NCBI GenBank assembly: GCA_026002045.1
Contig: BOAV01000021.1
Span: 1 to 33,666, forward strand
Length of the DNA stretch: 33,666 nt
Origin: Spirochaetia bacterium
Lineage (GTDB): Bacteria; Spirochaetota; Spirochaetia; Treponematales; Breznakiellaceae
Direction: 5' to 3'
In this document: in pieces, positions 13,407-21,242 of the stretch
Layout of the letters: every line of letters begins with the position of its first letter
Position numbering within the stretch: the stretch's first letter is position 1
Made by a program: the position numbers and the translations under genes
Notes under the pieces: generated by a model
The model's database searches: none
What the model was told of the DNA's origin: nothing
What the model saw: the letters and a program-made list of their open reading frames with translations, nothing else

Positions 13407-14135
13407 TTACGGCAAGCCAATCCGGTTGACGGGCCAGTAGCGGAAAATGGCTTTTCCGGTGACAAGCTCCACCGGAACCGGGCCCCAGGTGCGGGAATCG
13501 TTGGTATTACTCCGGTCGTCGGAAATGACAAAACATTCGTCTTCCCCCAGGACGATCCGGTCCATATTGCCCGAAAAGGGGATCGATTCATCCCAGAGGG
13601 CGGGAACCTGGGGAATGGTCGGGACATAGGGCCGTTCGGAAAGTTCAAATTCGGTAAGGTTGTAGGAGTCTCCCTTTGCCCGTATGCGGACCACAAAATT
13701 GGTCATGGTAATCTCATCCCCCGGGAGGCCTATCACCCGCTTAAGGTAGAAATGCTCCTCTCTGGACACAAGGCTGATACGCTGGGCGGTAAAGAAACGG
13801 ATCACCCCGTCAAGGATACGGACGGGCAAAGACGGCGGCTCCCTCCGGGACATATCAATAAGTACAATATTTCCCCGCTTAAAAGGAGTGGACTCTCCGG
13901 GGATGTTCAGCTCCGCAAGCAGGGTATGCACACTATAGGACGAGAAGATAAACCGGTCCCCCGCATGGAGGCCGGGCTGCATGGTATCGTTCTCCAAAAC
14001 CCTCATGGAAAAGAAAAATGAAGTAAAGGAAGTGTAAATCACAAAAAAAACCAGCACCCAGAGCAGGGCCCACAACAAACGATGGCGCTCTTTTTTTTGG
14101 GCCTCATAGGAATATTTCCGCCATTTATCAAACAT
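13407..14135 (-). CDS. Signal peptidase I paralogue with Thr at the nucleophile position
   Basis: Membrane-anchored S26 family protein of 242 residues with one N-terminal helix (about 20-43). The box normally reading SGSM reads ENDTMQPGL, so residue 51 is Thr where the catalytic Ser should be. The general-base Lys is kept (Lys132 in YLKRVIGLPGD), as is the later box SDDRSNTNDSRTWGPV. It follows lepB by nine bases with an AAGG ribosome-binding site, so the two are one operon. It may be slow, altered in specificity, or a non-catalytic partner of the first enzyme. Family assignment is secure; activity is open. Confidence 0.88.
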   Translation of the reverse strand: MFDKWRKYSYEAQKKERHRLLWALLWVLVFFVIYTSFTSFFFSMRVLENDTMQPGLHAGDRFIFSSYSVHTLLAELNIPGESTPFKRGNIVLIDMSRREPPSLPVRILDGVIRFFTAQRISLVSREEHFYLKRVIGLPGDEITMTNFVVRIRAKGDSYNLTEFELSERPYVPTIPQVPALWDESIPFSGNMDRIVLGEDECFVISDDRSNTNDSRTWGPVPVELVTGKAIFRYWPVNRIGLP

Positions 14136-14144
14136 CTTTTTTCC

Positions 14145-15146
14145 TTACCGTATGGGCCCGGCCCGCCGGCGCCCTTCGGACCAAAGGGGCCAGTAAATAA
14201 GGGCTCCCTGCCCCAGCACCTTGGCTGTCCGTACCGGGCCGAAGTACCGGCCGTCCCGTGAATTATCACGGTTGTCTCCAAGGGGTAAGATGCGGCCATC
14301 AGGCACGTACCAGCCCTGGGAGTTCTTGGCCAGGAGCATCCTGTAGCGCTGGTCCTGGGGATTGGCCCCCCGCAGAGTTTCCAGCCAGGACTTTTCATAA
14401 GCAATGGAATCGGCATACCGCGGATTATTTAAACCCACCGCTACGGCCATGATATATTCAGGGGGATTCAAGCCCATAAACATATAGGCCTCCGCCTTCC
14501 CCGCCGCTTCCAGCGCGGGGTAGTCGTCCTTTTCCATAAGACGGCTTAAACGGTGATTCCATCCCCGCTCCGCCTTGTAATCGGTCTCGTTCACCCAATG
14601 ATCTTCCCCGGCAAAACGGATCTTCATATCCCCCCGGTCGGTGATGAACCGGTCCCCCGGCATCCCCACCGCCCGTTTGATCAGGAAATGGGCCTTGGGC
14701 TCCCCGGTCTCGTCCCTGTCAATATCCACCAGAGAAATGGTGAGCATATAGATGATCCGTTGTGCTATATCAAAAACCGGCCCCCGGGAAATGTAGGAAG
14801 GATTTTCAAAGATGATAACATTGTTCCGCGCGGGCCGGATGGGGCTGGGCAGTTTTCCCAGGCCGGGAAGGAGTTCCGGGCCGTAGATCATCTTGTTGAC
14901 AAAGATCCGGTCCCCGATAAGCAGGGTATCGATCATGGACCCCGATGGTATCTGATAAGCCTGAAGGAGGTATTGATTGGCCAAAAGCACCACGCCGATG
15001 GCCCAGAGGAAGGCCTCAACCCAGTCAAGAACGGGGTTTTTGACCTTCTGCTTTTCCCTTTTTATCCGGCGCGACCTGCGTCTCCGGGTCAAACAGGTCT
15101 CGGTAAGGGCCTGGACGCGGTCAAAAAAATCAATGTTCTGAACCAT
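14145..15146 (-). CDS. lepB: Signal peptidase I
   Basis: Cleaves signal peptides from exported proteins at the outer face of the cytoplasmic membrane. A basic N-terminal stretch (RRRRSRRIKREKQK) precedes a transmembrane helix (about 41-63); then come Ser70 in PSGSM and Lys157 in FLIKRAVGMPGD, the catalytic pair, and GDNRDNSRDGRYFGPV near the end. The frame is open back to TTG 15182, but that TTG is a -35 box; ATG 15146 (333 residues) is preferred, seven bases after a weak -10 box and lacking a Shine-Dalgarno. A long insert between the Lys box and the last box is visible. Operon with the Thr-type paralogue. Confidence 0.92.
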   Translation of the reverse strand: MVQNIDFFDRVQALTETCLTRRRRSRRIKREKQKVKNPVLDWVEAFLWAIGVVLLANQYLLQAYQIPSGSMIDTLLIGDRIFVNKMIYGPELLPGLGKLPSPIRPARNNVIIFENPSYISRGPVFDIAQRIIYMLTISLVDIDRDETGEPKAHFLIKRAVGMPGDRFITDRGDMKIRFAGEDHWVNETDYKAERGWNHRLSRLMEKDDYPALEAAGKAEAYMFMGLNPPEYIMAVAVGLNNPRYADSIAYEKSWLETLRGANPQDQRYRMLLAKNSQGWYVPDGRILPLGDNRDNSRDGRYFGPVRTAKVLGQGALIYWPLWSEGRRRAGPIR

Positions 15147-15153
15147 TACTAAA

Positions 15154-15182
15154 AAACTACCATGAAGGGCCTTTATTGACAA
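15154..15182 (-). promoter_or_regulatory. Promoter of lepB, predicted leaderless
   Basis: Minus strand: TTGTCA (15182-15177), 17 bases, TAGTTT (15159-15154), then seven bases to ATG 15146. The -10 box is weak (three or four matches). Its -35 box occupies the same bases as the -35 of the divergent plus-strand promoter. Confidence 0.5.
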
Positions 15183-15205
15183 GGCATGGAGGGGAACCCT
15201 ATAAT
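15176..15205 (+). promoter_or_regulatory. Consensus promoter of the PEGA/FGE-like gene, predicted leaderless
   Basis: TTGACA (15176-15181), 18 bases, TATAAT (15200-15205): both hexamers are perfect. The ATG at 15212 follows after six bases, so transcription should begin at the start codon. A GGAGGGG at 15188-15194 lies inside the promoter spacer and would not be transcribed. Confidence 0.85.
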
Positions 15206-15211
15206 GCCCTA

Positions 15212-16675
15212 ATGTTGGAAGAAGACGAGGTTCACCTGAAACCCCTTCTGGGTATGAGGCCCGGGGTATGGCTCAGTGTTATTTACGGCGCGGCGATCCT
15301 CCTTATCCTCTTTTTTACGCTGATTTATCCCGGCCTTTCCCGGCCCGGCAGCCTTGTTTCGGTAAAAACTGAACCACGGGGGGCGGCGGTACGGGTGGAT
15401 GGGGTTTACATGGAGACCGCCCCCTGTGAATTCTTCGTGTCCAGGGGCATCCATACCCTGGAATTAGTCCTCCCCGGCTTTGAAACCCGCAAAATCGAAG
15501 GGGAAATCCCCGGGCGGCTCTTCTTTTCCCTTATTTTTCCCAATCGTATCGGCCTGACAGAAACCCTTACAGCCAATAATCCAATAGTTGCGCTGCGGGA
15601 TTCTGCGGCGGATTACGCCGCCTGGACCTTCGCCGGGGAGCCCACCCTGTCATATCAAATACCCATGAGCCTCTCCGAGGGGGCCTACCGGATTGGGCCT
15701 TCCCTGACAAATCCCGCAGATCGCGCCGCTGCGGATGAACTCCTCAATGCAGCCGCAGCCTTCGCCGTTACCAGGGCCGGTCTCCGGGATCTTATCCGCG
15801 CAAAGACATTAATTGACAACGGGGGGAATTCCCCCTCCCCCATGACCCTGGCCCGCTCCGTTCAGGATATTCTTACATTGCTTTCCGCTTCAGATGGAAC
15901 CGCCGCATGGCTCGCGGAAACTCTGCCCCCGGCGGCGGCCTCTCCGATTACGAATTCCGACTGGTTCCGGCGGCAAAATACGCCGGGGACAGAAGCGGTT
16001 TCCGGAGCCGGACCAATTCCGGGCCGGAGTTTCAGCGCCGGGGGGCTTATGTTCCGGGAAATCCCCGGTGGTACATTGGCGCGGCCTTCGGGTTTTCCCC
16101 GCAGCACCCCCATTGAAACCATTTTTCTCAGTGAAACCGAGATCAGCTCCGCCGCCTTTGCCGCATTCCTCGCCGCAAATCCCAAATGGCGGCTTGAGAA
16201 TTTGCCGGAACTACTTGAACAGGGTCTGGTAACCACGGATTACCTTGCAGACAGCGCCAATTCCGCAGGAATTGGCGCCATTTCCTGGTACGCCGCACAG
16301 GCTTGGTGCCAATGGCTTACGGCACAGCTTCCCCCCTCAATGGCGGACTGGGAAGTCAGGCTGCCCACAGAATTTGAATGGGAATACGCCGCAAAGCTCC
16401 TTTCTGGCCGGGATGGTACGACCGCTTCAAATTTTGCTGACCTCATGGGAGGCTCCTGGGAATGGTGCGCCAATCCCTATACGCCCCTGGATTTTCTCTC
16501 CGTTTCCGCCGGAGCTGCGAAAATTTTAGGTTCTCCGGAGCGGCCGGTCAGGGGAGGGGCCCGCATTAAGAGCGGCGCTTCGGTGAACGCAGAAACTAGG
16601 GGGTCCCTGCCCCCGGCTGCCTGTTCCCCCTTCGTCTCCTTCCGCCCGGCCATCGCCTTATGGGGAAACCGGTGA
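15212..16675 (+). CDS. Membrane-anchored protein with PEGA and FGE-sulfatase-like domains
   Basis: After a short acidic N-terminus comes one transmembrane helix (about residues 18-41), then a PEGA domain (VSVKTEPRGAAVRVDGVYM... to about 95), a long Ala-rich linker, and a C-terminal formylglycine-generating-enzyme-like domain (about 275-485, with REIPGGT, LPTEFEWEYAA, GGSWEW and PVRGGA). The usual catalytic cysteines of the enzyme are not evident, so it is probably a binding or structural domain outside the membrane. The start is ATG 15212, six bases after a perfect -10 box. The stop overlaps the smpB GTG by four bases. Function unknown; cell-surface or envelope role inferred. Confidence 0.8.
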   Translation: MLEEDEVHLKPLLGMRPGVWLSVIYGAAILLILFFTLIYPGLSRPGSLVSVKTEPRGAAVRVDGVYMETAPCEFFVSRGIHTLELVLPGFETRKIEGEIPGRLFFSLIFPNRIGLTETLTANNPIVALRDSAADYAAWTFAGEPTLSYQIPMSLSEGAYRIGPSLTNPADRAAADELLNAAAAFAVTRAGLRDLIRAKTLIDNGGNSPSPMTLARSVQDILTLLSASDGTAAWLAETLPPAAASPITNSDWFRRQNTPGTEAVSGAGPIPGRSFSAGGLMFREIPGGTLARPSGFPRSTPIETIFLSETEISSAAFAAFLAANPKWRLENLPELLEQGLVTTDYLADSANSAGIGAISWYAAQAWCQWLTAQLPPSMADWEVRLPTEFEWEYAAKLLSGRDGTTASNFADLMGGSWEWCANPYTPLDFLSVSAGAAKILGSPERPVRGGARIKSGASVNAETRGSLPPAACSPFVSFRPAIALWGNR

Positions 16676-17133
16676 GCGAAGGGGTCAAGATCATCGCGGT
16701 CAACCGCAGGGCCCGGCACGATTATGCGGTGGACGATACCTACGAATGTGGTATGGAACTCCTGGGAACCGAGGTAAAGTCCTTCCGGGACGGCAAAATC
16801 TCCTTTCCCGACGCATGGGCGGAGATCATCAACGGGGAAGTGTGGGTCCGGTCACTGCGGATCGCGGAAAATCCCTTTTCCGGTGTTTTTAACCACGATC
16901 CGGACCGTAAGAAACGGCTCCTTCTCCACCGGGACGAGATAAAACGGCTGCGCCGAAAGGTGGAAGAAAAGGGCTTCACCCTTATTCCCCTGTCATTTTA
17001 CTTTAAAAAAGGCCGGGTCAAGGTTGAGTTGGGGGTCTGCAAGGGGAAAAAGGCCTTTGACAAACGGGCGGATATCCGGGAACGGGACGTGGAGCGGGAT
17101 ATGGCGCGGGAATTCCGCCACGGAATTCGTTAA
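16672..17133 (+). CDS. smpB: SsrA-binding protein
   Basis: Binds tmRNA and brings it to stalled ribosomes for trans-translation. Diagnostic features are IIAVNRRARHDY at the start, CGMELLGTEVKSFRDGKIS, FNHDPDRKKRLLLH, and the basic C-terminus GKKAFDKRADIRERD that reaches into the ribosomal decoding site. I chose GTG 16672, which forms a GTGA overlap with the upstream stop and has GGGG six bases before it; ATG 16660 is four codons longer but lacks a ribosome-binding site. Co-transcribed with the PEGA/FGE-like gene. No tmRNA gene was seen in the window. Confidence 0.96.
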   Translation: MSEGVKIIAVNRRARHDYAVDDTYECGMELLGTEVKSFRDGKISFPDAWAEIINGEVWVRSLRIAENPFSGVFNHDPDRKKRLLLHRDEIKRLRRKVEEKGFTLIPLSFYFKKGRVKVELGVCKGKKAFDKRADIRERDVERDMAREFRHGIR

Positions 17134-17137
17134 TTTA

Positions 17138-17166
17138 TTGCCATCAAAAAAAATATCCGGTATAAT
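17138..17166 (+). promoter_or_regulatory. Near-consensus promoter, predicted leaderless
   Basis: TTGCCA (17138-17143), 17 bases, TATAAT (17161-17166), then seven bases to the ATG at 17174. The bases between are TAATAAT, with no ribosome-binding site, so the message should start at the AUG. Confidence 0.85.
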
Positions 17167-17173
17167 TAATAAT

Positions 17174-17971
17174 ATGAAAAAAAGATTTTTTATCCTGGTC
17201 CTTAGTATTGTCTTTTTTTCTTTTCCCCTTTCCGCTCAGGGTACAGAACCTACGATCCACCTGCTGGACCTTTTTATACAGGGTATCGGCGCTGAAGAAT
17301 CCCGGCTTATCGAATCCCTGATCCGGTCCTACCTTTCCGATTTTGGGGAGGTCATAAGTTCTACAGAAACACAAATCCCCGATTATACCCTTACGGGGAG
17401 CGTCTACCTTGAACGGGACAGCTTTATCTTCATGCTGGAAATCAGTAAAACTGTTACCGGGGAGAACGCCTCCTTTACCATGACGAGTAAATCAATCGGC
17501 GAACTGGTGTTAAAGGCCCGCTCCCTGGTGGAAACCGCCTTTGCTGTAGAACCGGAAAGGGCGATACTTCAGGAATCCCAGCCCCTGGACCTTAAAGAAG
17601 CGGCGGTTTTGGGAACCTGGCGGGGGGAGCCGGGGATAGAGATGATCCGCCTGCAGCGTATGGGTCAGGGACTTGCAATTTTTTCTTCCGGCGTTCAGAT
17701 GGCCCTTGCCTGGATCATTGAGGACAATATTCTTAAAATTCGGCAAGTATCTCCCAATACCGAACGGTACTACTACCCCCTGCCCTACGGGGTGGCAAGA
17801 CAGCTCGCCGCCGACGCGGAACCCATCCTCTGGGAATTACGGCTCTACGACAACGGTAACGCCCTCCGGGGGCTCAAGATCCTTACGGGAGTACATTATG
17901 AGGAAGAAGTGGTTACCGAATTGATACCAAAAGAAATGCAGAACATAGAATGGACCCGGTCAGGCCGGTAA
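17174..17971 (+). CDS. Exported protein of unknown function
   Basis: 265 residues with a clear signal peptide (MKKRFFILVLSIVFFSFPLSAQ, cleavage near residue 21-22). The next hundred residues (from TIHLLDLFIQGIGAEESRLI through PDYTLTGSVYLERDSFIF) have the alternating pattern of small alpha/beta domains found in FlgO-like and TolB N-terminal envelope proteins, a loose resemblance only. The frame is open further upstream inside smpB, but ATG 17174 starts the signal peptide and lies seven bases after a -10 box. The HEAT-type gene follows after 51 bases and probably shares its message. Confidence 0.8.
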   Translation: MKKRFFILVLSIVFFSFPLSAQGTEPTIHLLDLFIQGIGAEESRLIESLIRSYLSDFGEVISSTETQIPDYTLTGSVYLERDSFIFMLEISKTVTGENASFTMTSKSIGELVLKARSLVETAFAVEPERAILQESQPLDLKEAAVLGTWRGEPGIEMIRLQRMGQGLAIFSSGVQMALAWIIEDNILKIRQVSPNTERYYYPLPYGVARQLAADAEPILWELRLYDNGNALRGLKILTGVHYEEEVVTELIPKEMQNIEWTRSGR

Positions 17972-18022
17972 GGGCCTTAGGGGTTAAATTTTGTTAGTTT
18001 CCGGTAATTTTAAGGAGAAAAA

Positions 18023-18715
18023 ATGACGACCCTTAAGCGTTTAAGCGCCCTTTGTGTGGTATTCATCATTGCGGTAAGCATAGTGATAGGACAGGAAATG
18101 TCGGTGGAGGATTCCTACCTGCGGGAATCGGTGGAAATACTAATCATCCGGGAACAGAGCCGGACCGGCAGCAGGGAGCAGAAAATGGCGGCACTGCGGT
18201 TTATCGGGGATGCCATCAACCGGGGAAATACCGGGGGAGACATCCGCTCTGCGTTGGAATACCTTGCCCTTGAGGGGATTGTGAACCAAACCCGGGAAAA
18301 CGGCAAGCTCATAAACAATTTCCCCGATGTCAGGAAACAGGCAATTACTTATCTGGGAGATCTGGGAACCGCGGAAGCAAAAAATACCCTCATAAAGGTC
18401 CTTCTGGCAGACCCTGAGCCCATAGTGCTTCAGGAGGCGGTTAAGTCCCTGACAAAGACAGGACTTAACGATAACGAAGAGTCGGTAGCCGCCATTGCCT
18501 TGTTGGTTTCCCGCTTTGACGTTCTTAACCCCGACAACCTCCTTGCCCTTTCGGCGGTGGATGCCTTCGAAAAATTTGCCGCAGCAAATAACGGCATCAG
18601 GGATCCTAACGTAGTTCGGGCACTTATCCGCATTTCCGAAGGGCGCTATTTCAAGCCGGTTCAGGAACGGGCCAAACAGGTTCTGGCGGATCTGCGTAAA
18701 TATGGCAGGCAATAA
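18023..18715 (+). CDS. Exported HEAT-repeat-like protein
   Basis: 230 residues beginning with a signal peptide (core CVVFIIAVSIVIG, cleavage near residue 23-24). The mature part is helical and repetitive: REQKMAALRFIGDAINRG, RKQAITYLGDLGTAEAKNTL, VLQEAVKSLTKTG and QERAKQVLADLRKYG resemble HEAT repeats used for protein binding. AAGGAG lies six bases before ATG 18023, so unlike its neighbour this gene uses normal initiation. Probably periplasmic. No enzyme motif is visible and no specific role can be given. Confidence 0.8.
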   Translation: MTTLKRLSALCVVFIIAVSIVIGQEMSVEDSYLRESVEILIIREQSRTGSREQKMAALRFIGDAINRGNTGGDIRSALEYLALEGIVNQTRENGKLINNFPDVRKQAITYLGDLGTAEAKNTLIKVLLADPEPIVLQEAVKSLTKTGLNDNEESVAAIALLVSRFDVLNPDNLLALSAVDAFEKFAAANNGIRDPNVVRALIRISEGRYFKPVQERAKQVLADLRKYGRQ

Positions 18716-18759
18716 CAGAAAAAAACCTGATTAGGCATGGGATTTATGTGAGCGCCGTA

Positions 18760-18788
18760 TTGACAGGAAAGGTTGAATAGGATATATT
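18760..18788 (+). promoter_or_regulatory. Promoter of tRNA-Glu
   Basis: TTGACA (18760-18765), 17 bases, TATATT (18783-18788). Start predicted near 18795, about ten bases before the tRNA. Confidence 0.88.
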
Positions 18789-18804
18789 CACTTATCTGAA
18801 GAAT

Positions 18805-18876
18805 GTCTCCCTCGTCTAGTGGTTAGGACATCGGGTTTTCATCCCGACAACGGGGGTTCAATTCCCCCGGGAGATG
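18805..18876 (+). tRNA. tRNA-Glu (anticodon TTC)
   Basis: The acceptor stem GTCTCCC pairs with GGGAGAT (one G-T pair at the end). The D arm TCGTCTAGTGGTTAGGACA is typical of tRNA-Glu. The anticodon stem TCGGG/CCCGA encloses TTTTCAT, giving anticodon TTC. The T arm is GGGGG-TTCAATT-CCCCC. The CCA end is not encoded. It has its own promoter and a terminator about 50 bases downstream. Confidence 0.97.
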
Positions 18877-18923
18877 ATAGCGTAAATCTTTATGACATAT
18901 GTTGAAAAATATATCTGAAATCG

Positions 18924-18948
18924 GCGTTCTCCCCGGAGGGCGCTTTTT
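18924..18948 (+). terminator. Rho-independent terminator after tRNA-Glu
   Basis: GCGTTCTCC (18924-18932) pairs with GGAGGGCGC (18935-18943), including two G-T pairs, followed by TTTTT. It lies between the tRNA and the alpha-galactosidase gene, whose own promoter is not obvious. Confidence 0.7.
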
Positions 18949-18975
18949 GCAAACACCCCATCTTAGGAAGAAACC

Positions 18976-21240
18976 ATGTCTATTTCATTTGACGCCGCCG
19001 CAAAGCAATTCCATCTGTGCAACGGAAATTTCAGTTATATCATCAGGATTCTGGAAAATGGTTCCATTGGCCAGGTATATGCCGGCGCAGCCCTGCGAAA
19101 AAACAGCGCTTACCCATTGCTTGACCCTATCCCCTTTCCGGGCTTTTCCAATAATGACAAGACCTTTACCCGCTTTGAATATCCCGCTAATGGAAACGGG
19201 GACTTCCGCCGTCCCGCCTTTGTAGTCCGCTTTACCGAGGGGGCTGCGGTGCCTGAGCCTTGTTACAAAAGTCATCGTATATACGCGGGAAAGCCGGGGC
19301 AGCCCGGACTACCGTCAACTTACACGGAAAAAGATGATGAAGCGGCAACTTTGGAGTTGGAACTTCTGGACGCGGCGTCGGGCTTACGGATTATTTTGTT
19401 TTACACGATATTCGCGCAGTATAACTGCCTGGCCCGGCACGTCCGTTTTGTCAATGACGGAAATAAAAAAATCACCCTGGAAAATGCCATGAGCCTTTCC
19501 CTTGATTTACCGGACAGCCGCTGGAACCTTATCACCTTAACCGGCGCCTGGGCCCGGGAATTTGACATCGGTGACGCCCCCCTGCGGACGGGCTTTCAGG
19601 GCATACAGAGCAGCCGGGGCATTTCAGGCGCCCAAACAAACCCCGCGCTCATACTGCGGCGTCCGTCCGCCACAGAAAACGAAGGGGAGGCCCTTGGCGC
19701 AAGCCTTATCTATTCCGGTAACTTTATTGCCGATGTTGAGGTGGATCAGTGGGACATTGCCCGGCTGCGGATTGGCATTAATCCCGAAACTTTCTCCTGG
19801 GAGCTTGCGGAGGGCGCGGTCTTTGATACCCCCGAGGCGGTACTCGCTTGGTCCGGGAACGGCCTCAACGGGCTTTCTCAAGTCTTCCACGAACTTTTCC
19901 GTAACCGCCTGGCCCGTGGCCCATGGCGGGAGGCTGAGCGGCCGGTACTGCTCAACAACTGGGAAGGGACCTACTTCAACTTTACCGAAAAAAAGATACT
20001 GGAAATGGCCGCCTCTGCCCGCAACCTGGGGGCGGAACTTTTTGTCCTGGACGACGGCTGGTTCGGTAAGCGTGATGACGATCATTCCAGTCTGGGTGAC
20101 TGGTTTCCCCACAAGGGCAAGCTTCCCGAAGGAGTTGCAGGGCTGGCACAAAAAGTCACCGCCCTGGGAATAAAATTCGGCCTCTGGATAGAGCCTGAAA
20201 TGGTAAACCCCGACAGTGATTTATTCCGTGCCCACCCGGATTGGGCCATCCACATACCCCAACGCCCCCGGACGGAACAGCGCAATCAATATGTACTGGA
20301 TATGGGCAGGCCGGAAATAGTGGAGCATCTTTTTAAGGTACTTTCCGTGATCCTTGAAAGTGCGCCCATTTCCTATATCAAATGGGATATGAACCGGTAT
20401 ATAACCGAACCCTACAGTGTTGCTTTGCCCCCCCCGCGGCAGGGGGAATTTTTTCACCGTTATGTGCTGGGAGTTTACGATCTCTACGCCCGGCTTACCG
20501 GCGCCTTTCCGGAAATTCTTTTTGAATCCTGCGCATCAGGGGGCGCCCGTTTCGATCCGGGCATCCTGGGTTTTGCGCCCCAGGGCTGGCTGAGCGATGA
20601 CACCGACGCCGTGGAGCGGCTGCATATTCAGGAAGGGGCCAGCCTTATCTACCCCTTAAGTTCCATGGGGGCCCATGTTTCGGCAATTCCCAACCACCAA
20701 ACCGGACGCCTTACTCCCCTAGCCTTCCGGGCCATGGTGTCCTTCTTCGGCTGTCTGGGCTACGAACTTGACCCAACCAAATTCAGCGCCAAAGAACAGG
20801 AAGCGGTAAAAAAACAAATCGCCTTTTACAAGGCCCATCGCCGTACTTTTCAGTATGGTAATTTTTATCGACTGCTCAGTCCCCTGCCGGGCCGCAGTGT
20901 TATTAACGGGCCTTATCCCCTCAATGGCCGCTTTGCCGCATGGATGACGGTTTCAGAGGACGGCAAAGAAGCAATCGTCGGTGTGTACAAGATCCTCTCC
21001 AATCCCAACCAGCGGCCCTTCCGCCTCAAACTTGCGGGGCTGAAAAACGATGCGGATTATCAGGTTACGGTTTGGGAAGAGGGGGGCTATTCTGCAGAGG
21101 ACAAAAACCTCAACTGCGGGAATCGGGGAGGGGACGAACTCATGCAGGCAGGGCTTCTCCTGGAATGTACCGTTCATCACAGTCCAAAGAATGGCGATTT
21201 TTTCTCAGAATTATTTCTGTTAAGGAAACAGGGGGCTTAA
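18976..21240 (+). CDS. Alpha-galactosidase, GH36
   Basis: Retaining glycosidase that releases galactose from melibiose- and raffinose-type sugars. The layout is that of GH36: an N-terminal beta domain, a barrel (about 325-650) and a C-terminal beta domain. The nucleophile is Asp471 in YIKWDMNR and the acid/base Asp541 in WLSDDTDA; LDDGWFGKRDDD and GLWIEPEMVNPDSDL are typical flanking motifs. No signal peptide, so it acts in the cytoplasm on imported sugar. An AGGA ribosome-binding site precedes ATG 18976. 754 residues is normal. Galactokinase follows after two bases. Confidence 0.95.
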   Translation: MSISFDAAAKQFHLCNGNFSYIIRILENGSIGQVYAGAALRKNSAYPLLDPIPFPGFSNNDKTFTRFEYPANGNGDFRRPAFVVRFTEGAAVPEPCYKSHRIYAGKPGQPGLPSTYTEKDDEAATLELELLDAASGLRIILFYTIFAQYNCLARHVRFVNDGNKKITLENAMSLSLDLPDSRWNLITLTGAWAREFDIGDAPLRTGFQGIQSSRGISGAQTNPALILRRPSATENEGEALGASLIYSGNFIADVEVDQWDIARLRIGINPETFSWELAEGAVFDTPEAVLAWSGNGLNGLSQVFHELFRNRLARGPWREAERPVLLNNWEGTYFNFTEKKILEMAASARNLGAELFVLDDGWFGKRDDDHSSLGDWFPHKGKLPEGVAGLAQKVTALGIKFGLWIEPEMVNPDSDLFRAHPDWAIHIPQRPRTEQRNQYVLDMGRPEIVEHLFKVLSVILESAPISYIKWDMNRYITEPYSVALPPPRQGEFFHRYVLGVYDLYARLTGAFPEILFESCASGGARFDPGILGFAPQGWLSDDTDAVERLHIQEGASLIYPLSSMGAHVSAIPNHQTGRLTPLAFRAMVSFFGCLGYELDPTKFSAKEQEAVKKQIAFYKAHRRTFQYGNFYRLLSPLPGRSVINGPYPLNGRFAAWMTVSEDGKEAIVGVYKILSNPNQRPFRLKLAGLKNDADYQVTVWEEGGYSAEDKNLNCGNRGGDELMQAGLLLECTVHHSPKNGDFFSELFLLRKQGA

Positions 21241-21242
21241 TA

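Noticed and set aside
15201..15214. Two-codon ORF (ATG CCC TAA) just before the PEGA/FGE-like start, behind a GGAGGGG
   Set aside because: Its ATG overlaps the TATAAT box, so it would be upstream of the transcript start and never translated.
17024..17173. Upstream extension of the exported-protein frame into smpB
   Set aside because: ATG 17174 begins a clear signal peptide; the extension overlaps smpB and precedes the promoter.
20940..21242. Upstream extension of the galactokinase frame
   Set aside because: It mirrors the end of the alpha-galactosidase gene, and ATG 21243 has its own ribosome-binding site.
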